From positions 4,548,501-4,612,500 of the forward strand of contig NZ_JASKUT010000001.1 in NCBI RefSeq assembly GCF_030167925.1: a stretch of 64,000 nt of DNA, read 5' to 3'. The position numbers were made by a program, and so were the translations under genes. The DNA is from Paenibacillus silviterrae. Its GTDB lineage: Bacteria > Bacillota > Bacilli > Paenibacillales > NBRC-103111. Below, one piece after another: positions 58,616 to 64,000 of this stretch; positions within the stretch are counted from its first letter, which is position 1, and each line of letters starts with the position of its first letter. Under the pieces are notes generated by a model. The model was not told the origin of the DNA. It saw nothing but the letters and a program-made list of their open reading frames with translations, and made no database searches.

Positions 58616-60667
58616 ATGCATTCCTATATAGATCAACCGAATGGAGTGTTTCCCTCCGTCTGTTCACTCGACTGTCCCGACCAGTGCGGTTTGCTCATAC
58701 ATAAGCAGGACGGCGTCATAACGAAAATCGAAGGCGATCCCGAGCATCCCGTTACCCAAGGGGCGATTTGCAACAAAGTACGGAACATGACGGAACGGAT
58801 TTACGATGCAAAAAGATTGACATATCCGCTTCGGCGAGTCGGCAGGAAAGGGGAGGCGCAGTTCGAGCGTATTACCTGGGAAGAAGCGATTCGGACCATT
58901 ACCGACAGCTTTAAGCAGATCACGTCCGAACATGGCGCCGAAGCCATTCTGCCGTATAGCTTCTACGGCAACATGGGCCGCATCGGGACGGAGGGCATGG
59001 ATCGGCGCTTCTTCTACCGTCTGGGCTCGAGCCGACTGCAATACACGATCTGCCAAGCGGCGGGGCAAGAGGGCTACACGTATACGATGGGCGGAGGGTT
59101 CGGTATCGACCCTGAGGATACGGTGCATTCCAAGCTCATTATCATGTGGGGCATCAATGCGGTCAGCACGAACATGCATCAAGTGGTGCTGGCGGAGAAG
59201 GCCCGCAAGAACGGGGCGAAGATCGTTGTGATTGATGTGCACCGCAATCAGACGGGCAAATGGGCGGACTGGTTCATTCCGGTACAGCCCGGTACCGATG
59301 CCGCGCTGGCCCTTGGCATCATGCACGTTCTCTTTAAAGAGCAGCTGGCGAATGAAGATTTCCTTGCTGAATACACGGTAGGCCATGAAGAGCTGCGCGA
59401 GCACGTCAAGCAGTACACGCCGGAGCTGGTTGCCTCCATCACCGGCGTTCCGGCGGAGGACATCGTCCGTCTGGCGCGGCTGTACGGCGGGACGGAGGCC
59501 TCCTTTATCCGCATCGGCAACGGTCCGCAGCATCATGACAACGGAGGCATGTGCATCCGGACGATTGCCTGCTTGCCTGCACTTACGGGAGCCTGGCTGC
59601 ATAAGGGCGGCGGCGCGATCAAGAGCAACAGCGGCTGGCTGGAGATGAACAACGCCGCGCTGCAAAGGCCGGATCTGCTCCGGCAGAGCACCCGCAGCAT
59701 CAATATGAACCTGCTCGGCAGCGCCCTGCTGGGCCAGGAGCCTCCGATCTATTCGCTTTATGTTTATAATACGAATCCTGCCGTGGTGGCGCCGGAGGCA
59801 AACAAGGTAAGGCAGGGGCTTGCCAGGGAAGACCTGTTCACCGTCGTCCATGATTTGTTCCTCACGGAAACGGCGGCCTATGCCGATATTATTTTACCGG
59901 CTACCTCGTCCTTCGAGAATACGGACCTGTACCGGTCCTATTGGCATCATTATGTGCAGCTGCAGCAGCCTGTCATTGCGCCCTACGGGGAGAGCAAATC
60001 GAACGTAGAGGTATTCCGTTTGCTTGCTCGGGCCATGGGCTTCGAGGAAGAGGCGTTGCAGGATTCGGAAGAGGACATGATCCGGCAGACGCTGGATCAT
60101 CCGGCCAATCCGGTTATCAAGGGAATGACCTTTGAAGCCTTGAGGGAGAAGCAATATGTGAAGGGGCAAACGACGCCGCTGCTTGCAGGCAAGCTGCGAA
60201 CGCCAAGCGGCCGGATTGAACTGTACTCGAAGGTTATGGAACGCAGGGGCTATCCTCCGCTGCCGACCTATATGCCGCTGGCGGAGGAGGGGGACCTGCC
60301 GTTTCTGTTTATCCCGGCTCCGAATCATAACTTTCTGAATTCCACCTTCTCCAATAATGAGAAGCACGTGCGGATGGAGAAGTCGCCTAAGCTGCATATG
60401 AACCGGGCGGACGCGGCACGACTTCAAATACAATCGGGCGATAAGGTTCGAGTGTGGAACTCGCGGGGGGAATGCATCCTGACGGCTTCCGTAGGAGACG
60501 ATGTGCTTCCGGGCGTCGCGGTGAGTCAAGGCTTGTGGTCGGATGATACGGAGCATCCGGGAAGCGCCTTGGTGAATGCCCTGACGCCTGACCGAATTGC
60601 CGATATGGGAGGCGGAGCCGTCTTTTTCTCAGGAAGGGTGCAAATCGAAAAGCTGATCAAGAGGTGA
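58616..60667 (+). CDS. Molybdopterin oxidoreductase (formate dehydrogenase-like)
   Basis: This 683-residue protein starts at ATG 58616 with AAAGGAG upstream. The N-terminus carries a 4Fe-4S motif, Cys-x3-Cys-x3-Cys (CSLDCPDQC) followed by a fourth Cys in GAICNKV. The bis-MGD domain follows, with WEEAI, PYSFYGNMGRIGTEG, GGGFGIDPEDTVHSKLIIMWG, IRIGNGPQHHDNGG and a C-terminal molydopterin-binding domain (NSTFSNNEKHVRMEKSPKLHMNRADAA). No twin-arginine signal is present, so it should be cytosolic. The residue at the metal position is not the Cys or Sec typical of formate dehydrogenases as far as I can read, so the substrate is open. It overlaps the next gene's ribosome site. Confidence 0.88.
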   Translation: MHSYIDQPNGVFPSVCSLDCPDQCGLLIHKQDGVITKIEGDPEHPVTQGAICNKVRNMTERIYDAKRLTYPLRRVGRKGEAQFERITWEEAIRTITDSFKQITSEHGAEAILPYSFYGNMGRIGTEGMDRRFFYRLGSSRLQYTICQAAGQEGYTYTMGGGFGIDPEDTVHSKLIIMWGINAVSTNMHQVVLAEKARKNGAKIVVIDVHRNQTGKWADWFIPVQPGTDAALALGIMHVLFKEQLANEDFLAEYTVGHEELREHVKQYTPELVASITGVPAEDIVRLARLYGGTEASFIRIGNGPQHHDNGGMCIRTIACLPALTGAWLHKGGGAIKSNSGWLEMNNAALQRPDLLRQSTRSINMNLLGSALLGQEPPIYSLYVYNTNPAVVAPEANKVRQGLAREDLFTVVHDLFLTETAAYADIILPATSSFENTDLYRSYWHHYVQLQQPVIAPYGESKSNVEVFRLLARAMGFEEEALQDSEEDMIRQTLDHPANPVIKGMTFEALREKQYVKGQTTPLLAGKLRTPSGRIELYSKVMERRGYPPLPTYMPLAEEGDLPFLFIPAPNHNFLNSTFSNNEKHVRMEKSPKLHMNRADAARLQIQSGDKVRVWNSRGECILTASVGDDVLPGVAVSQGLWSDDTEHPGSALVNALTPDRIADMGGGAVFFSGRVQIEKLIKR

Positions 60668-60672
60668 CAACA

Positions 60673-63030
60673 ATGGGGAGCGTCGTGTTACTAATCCTTT
60701 TGATGCCTATGTTTTTCCTGCTTTACTGCTCCATCGAAATCTTCAAGAGAGATCCGAAGAATAAGGAAAATCAGGCGGCAGCCGGCGTCATGTTCACCCT
60801 GTTCTTCATCTTCCTGTCGGACTATGCGCAAATCGTTCTACCCGGGAGCTTCACCCTCGGGATCGCCATATATGTCAAATATCCCGCAACGCTGCTGTGC
60901 GGCACCTTCGCACTGATGTTTCACTTTCTTATTGCCCGCCGTTATCATTCCGTTCCATGGGGCTGGCTTCGGACGGCTGCTCTCATGCCGGTGCTTGTGT
61001 ACTTTGCCATCCTGTTCACCCAGGGGCATCAAGTGCTGGTCGGAGGGGCCCGGACGGAAGCCATGTGGAAGCTGGAACAGCCGGAGCTGCCGCTCGTTCT
61101 ATTATTAGGCTGTATGGCCTTGTTTTCGTTTATTAATTTCGGGATTTCCCTGAAGGCTTGGCTACAGACTCGTAATCGGCAGGAGAAGCGCCGCTTCCTT
61201 ACGCTGATCCAGGCTCATCTTTTGGTCGGCGCTTCCGGTATGTTATGCTGGTGGCTTTCCCAGCGACTGGAGGGGCATGTCCCGATTCCGTCCACGCTTA
61301 GCATTTTACCGATATTCGTATGGGGATTTGCCATCCGGCTGCTGATGAACCGAAGCGACCTGCTTCCTTCGGCTTCGAGTAAATTCGAGGTGCTGTACAA
61401 AATTAATCCGACGGCCATTCTTCTGATGGACCGGCAGCTGGTTGTGCAGGAGGCGAACCCGAGCTCGGTGAAAATGTTCGGCGGCGAGCTGCTCTATACC
61501 CCGCTGTACCGCTACTTAAACGAGGGGGAGGAGGCTCTGGAGGGAAAGATCACTTCCGAAGCTTTGCTCATGAGCCCATGGGTCAACCGGGAATGCACGC
61601 TGGTAACCTTAACCGGACAAAGAAAGACGGTTCTGGTTGACACGGACACCATGGTGGCGGGCGGCGAGCGGTATGTGCTTGCGGTCATTCGCGATATTAC
61701 AGCTAGGAAGCAGGAGGAATTGTATACGCAGTATATCGCTCACCACGATCCTCTGACCGGATTGGCCAACCGGCTGAAGTTCAATCAGATGCTGGAGGAG
61801 AAGCTGGCGGAAGCCGAACGGAAAGCAAGAAAGCTGGCGGTTCTGCTGATTGATTTGGACCGGTTTAAGTTCATTAATGATACGCTCGGGCATCAGTTCG
61901 GGGATGAAGCGCTGATCGAGCTGTCGAATCGTCTGACGGAGGCCATAGGGGAACAAGGGGTTGTGACTCGCCTGGGCGGAGATGAGTTCGCATTGCTGCT
62001 GCCGGGCATCAACGAGATCGATGAGGTGATTCTGACGGCGGAATCGATTCTTCAGCTGTTCTTACGGCCGGTGGAGCTGCAGGAGCGCGAGTTCTACCTG
62101 GCGGCCAGCATCGGAATCAGCCTGTATCCGAACGACGGAGATTCTACCTCCCATCTTATGAAGAATGCGGATATCGCCATGTATCATGCGAAGTCCAGCG
62201 GGGGCAATCAATACCGGTTCTATACTCAGGAGCTGAATGCGGCCCTTCGTCGTCATGTGGATATGGAGACCGCGCTGCGCAAAAGTTTGGAGAACGGGGA
62301 ACTGGAGCTCTATTACCAGCCGCAGTATGACTTGGCTGCGGACCGGCTGACCGGTGCAGAGGCGCTGCTGCGTTGGCATTCGAAGGAGCTGGGCGCCGTT
62401 TCCCCTGTCGAATTTATTCCTCTTGCGGAGCAAAGCGGTTTGATCGTCATGATCGGCCAGTGGGTGCTCGAGGAGGCTTGCCGGGAGGCGGTCGGTTGGG
62501 CCGGGCTGTCCGATTACCCCATGACCGTGTCCGTCAATGTATCCGCCATTCAATTGATGCAGCCGGATTTCGTCTATATCGTGACGAGAGCGCTTCGCGC
62601 AACCGGACTTCCGGCCGGACAGCTGTGTCTGGAGATTACCGAAAGCATGGTCATGGACAAGCTGACGATGGTCATGAAGACACTGGACGAGCTGGTGGCG
62701 CTGGGCATACATATCTCCATGGACGATTTTGGCACCGGATATTCCTCCTTAAGCGTGATCCAGCAGCTTCCGGTCTCCTCGATCAAGATCGACCGCTCCT
62801 TTATTATGAACATGACCGAAGAGCAGCTGGAGCGCTCGATTGTCCCGGCGATTATTTCGATGTCGCATATGCTGGGGAAGGAGGTCGTAGCGGAGGGAGT
62901 GGAGAACGCAGAGCAACTGAACATTCTTAGGGGGCTCCACTGCGATACCGGACAAGGCTATTTCTTCAGCAAGCCGCTGCCGGCTGAGGAGATGATCCGT
63001 TTCATTACGGGCCTGCGTAATTCCGCCTAA
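60673..63030 (+). CDS. Membrane GGDEF-EAL protein with PAS domain
   Basis: This 785-residue protein has seven or so N-terminal helices (LLILLMPMFFLLYCSIEIF and on, to about residue 240), a PAS domain (about 250-360; FEVLYKINPTAILLMD), a GGDEF domain with the intact motif RLGGDEFALL, and an EAL domain with AEALLRW and DDFGTGYSS. Both output motifs look intact, so it could make or break cyclic di-GMP. No RxxD inhibitory site precedes GGDEF. The preferred ATG at 60673 follows GAGGTGA, which overlaps the previous stop; a GTG at 60664 is also in frame. Confidence 0.9.
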   Translation: MGSVVLLILLMPMFFLLYCSIEIFKRDPKNKENQAAAGVMFTLFFIFLSDYAQIVLPGSFTLGIAIYVKYPATLLCGTFALMFHFLIARRYHSVPWGWLRTAALMPVLVYFAILFTQGHQVLVGGARTEAMWKLEQPELPLVLLLGCMALFSFINFGISLKAWLQTRNRQEKRRFLTLIQAHLLVGASGMLCWWLSQRLEGHVPIPSTLSILPIFVWGFAIRLLMNRSDLLPSASSKFEVLYKINPTAILLMDRQLVVQEANPSSVKMFGGELLYTPLYRYLNEGEEALEGKITSEALLMSPWVNRECTLVTLTGQRKTVLVDTDTMVAGGERYVLAVIRDITARKQEELYTQYIAHHDPLTGLANRLKFNQMLEEKLAEAERKARKLAVLLIDLDRFKFINDTLGHQFGDEALIELSNRLTEAIGEQGVVTRLGGDEFALLLPGINEIDEVILTAESILQLFLRPVELQEREFYLAASIGISLYPNDGDSTSHLMKNADIAMYHAKSSGGNQYRFYTQELNAALRRHVDMETALRKSLENGELELYYQPQYDLAADRLTGAEALLRWHSKELGAVSPVEFIPLAEQSGLIVMIGQWVLEEACREAVGWAGLSDYPMTVSVNVSAIQLMQPDFVYIVTRALRATGLPAGQLCLEITESMVMDKLTMVMKTLDELVALGIHISMDDFGTGYSSLSVIQQLPVSSIKIDRSFIMNMTEEQLERSIVPAIISMSHMLGKEVVAEGVENAEQLNILRGLHCDTGQGYFFSKPLPAEEMIRFITGLRNSA

Positions 63031-63058
63031 AGTCCTAGTAACCGGCGCGTCGGGAGAC

Positions 63059-63100
63059 AGGGGAGTACACGCAGGCGCTTGGCTTGCTCCCCTTGTTTTT
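63059..63100 (+). terminator. Intrinsic terminator after the GGDEF-EAL gene
   Basis: AGGGGAG pairs with CTCCCCT with an inner GC-rich loop, followed by TGTTTTT. It closes the oxidoreductase/GGDEF-EAL unit. Confidence 0.75.
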
Positions 63101-63123
63101 CCCGCATCTGCTCATTTTTATCG

Positions 63124-63152
63124 TTTACAATCTCGTAGAGTCGGATTATGAT
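63124..63152 (+). promoter_or_regulatory. SigA-type promoter for motA
   Basis: TTTACA at 63124-63129 and TATGAT at 63147-63152 have a 17-base spacer and lie 61 bases ahead of motA. A SigD-type site (TAAA and GCCGATAA) was not seen. Confidence 0.6.
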
Positions 63153-63213
63153 AGTAGTAGGGTCGATCCGTGTGTCTAAATGTCGAAATATGTAAAATTG
63201 GGGAGAGTATGGA

Positions 63214-63999
63214 ATGAATAAGTCTACCTACATAGGCTTGGCGCTAGGGATAATTGCCGTAGTTGTCGGTATGTATTTAAAAGGGGCAAGCCCGGCGTCA
63301 TTGTTGAATGGTGCAGCCTTCATGATTATTTTTGTCGGAACGGCGGCCGCCCTTTTCATCGGGTTCGAAATGGAAGATCTGAAGAAGATTCCTAAGCTGT
63401 TTAAGGTTCTCTTTAGTGAGCAGAAGCTGGAATCCAAGAAGGATTTGATGGAGCTGTTCACTGAAATGACAGCCACGACGCGCCGTGAAGGCTTGCTCGC
63501 TTTAGAAGCGAAGGTAGATGAAATTCAAAGCGAATTTATGAAGAACGGTCTTCGTATGATCATTGACGGGAACGATCAGGAATTCGTCCGCGACGTTCTG
63601 CTCGAAGAAGTCAGCGCCATGGAAGAGCGACATAGAAACAATGCCCTGATCTTTACCCAAGCGGGCACTTACGCTCCGACGCTGGGGGTTCTCGGGGCGG
63701 TCGTAGGTCTGATTGCGGCCCTCAGTAACTTGAGCGAGGTCGAGAAGCTGGGTCACTTGATTTCGGCGGCGTTCGTTGCGACCTTGCTCGGTATTTTCTC
63801 CGGTTACGTGCTGTGGCATCCGATGGCGAATAAGCTGAAGCAGAAGTCCAAGAAGGAAGTGGAAATCAAGCTGATGATCGTAGAAGGCTTGCTGTCCATC
63901 CAAGCGGGTGTATCCGTGTTCGCCGTAACGCAGAAGCTTTCGGTATTCTTGTCTCCTACAGAGCGGGCGGCCTCGAATAAGGCGGAGGGCGAGCAATGA
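63214..63999 (+). CDS. motA: Flagellar motor stator protein MotA
   Basis: This 261-residue membrane protein has helices at about 6-24, 33-52, 148-170 and 180-200, the MotA/ExbB pattern AGTYAPTLGVLGAVVGLIAAL (in two parts), ISAAFVATLLGIFSGYVLWHP and a C-terminal cytosolic tail. It forms the ion channel of the flagellar motor with MotB. Its stop TGA overlaps an ATG at 63996, which probably starts motB beyond the window edge. GGGGAG precedes the start. It indicates that the organism is flagellated, so the chemosensory operon here could be used alongside a separate flagellar Che system. Confidence 0.95.
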   Translation: MNKSTYIGLALGIIAVVVGMYLKGASPASLLNGAAFMIIFVGTAAALFIGFEMEDLKKIPKLFKVLFSEQKLESKKDLMELFTEMTATTRREGLLALEAKVDEIQSEFMKNGLRMIIDGNDQEFVRDVLLEEVSAMEERHRNNALIFTQAGTYAPTLGVLGAVVGLIAALSNLSEVEKLGHLISAAFVATLLGIFSGYVLWHPMANKLKQKSKKEVEIKLMIVEGLLSIQAGVSVFAVTQKLSVFLSPTERAASNKAEGEQ

Positions 64000-64000
64000 G

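Noticed and set aside
63120-63213. SigD (flagellar) promoter for motA
   Set aside because: No TAAA and GCCGATAA pair at the right spacing was found; a SigA-like pair fits better.

Overview
The window looks like chromosome from a moderately high-GC, endospore-forming Firmicute of the Paenibacillaceae, probably Paenibacillus. The support is a sigI-rsgI pair, two YesM/YesN-type two-component systems beside sugar ABC transporters that carry no ATPase of their own, a CotF/alcohol-dehydrogenase sporulation cluster laid out like Bacillus subtilis yraG-yraF-adhB-yraE-yraD, strong GGAGG-type ribosome binding sites, and a preQ1-I riboswitch before queF. No rRNA, tRNA, prophage or CRISPR array was seen.

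Layout. 1-454: start of a membrane protein that runs off the left edge (minus). 483-8949 (minus): an alpha-glucan operon with a DUF4912 protein, a GH57 branching-enzyme/GT4 glycosyltransferase fusion, a nucleotidyltransferase fused to an apparently dead phosphomannomutase domain, a KTSC-like small protein and a GH15 glucoamylase-like enzyme. 9.2-12.3 kb (plus): a zinc-ribbon protein, a possible structured RNA, then sigI-rsgI with a SigI-like promoter. 12.4-20.6 kb: metabolic and orphan genes (HmoA-type monooxygenase, Fe-S aldo/keto reductase, leucyl aminopeptidase, Gfo/Idh/MocA oxidoreductase, a small Moco oxidoreductase, VOC, SRPBCC and TIM-barrel proteins). 21.0-28.9 kb and 30.7-37.5 kb: two carbohydrate ABC/two-component loci. 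The first has a second lipoprotein between kinase and regulator; the second has repeated candidate operator boxes. Between these loci are an alpha/beta hydrolase and a WrbA-type flavoprotein.

37.9-48.3 kb is a tightly overlapping chemosensory operon: a PAS histidine kinase, a soluble receptor with two MCP signalling tips, a triple-CheW protein, CheB, a HEAT-like protein, CheR, a CheY-like receiver and CheA. It resembles an alternative (possibly non-flagellar) chemosensory pathway and is the most unusual system here. 48.3-49.5 kb is a repeat-rich island with a truncated IS256-family element flanked by a 9-bp direct repeat.

49.5-64.0 kb holds a PD-(D/E)XK nuclease-like gene behind a promoter and terminator, an ArsR regulator and a SulP transporter behind a strong promoter with a candidate operator, a di-heme cytochrome c plus zinc dehydrogenase (minus), the CotF/adhB cluster (plus), queF with its riboswitch (minus), a molybdopterin oxidoreductase coupled to a GGDEF-EAL protein, and motA; motB probably starts at the last five bases. 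All functional calls rest on motif and family recognition by eye; no database search was run.
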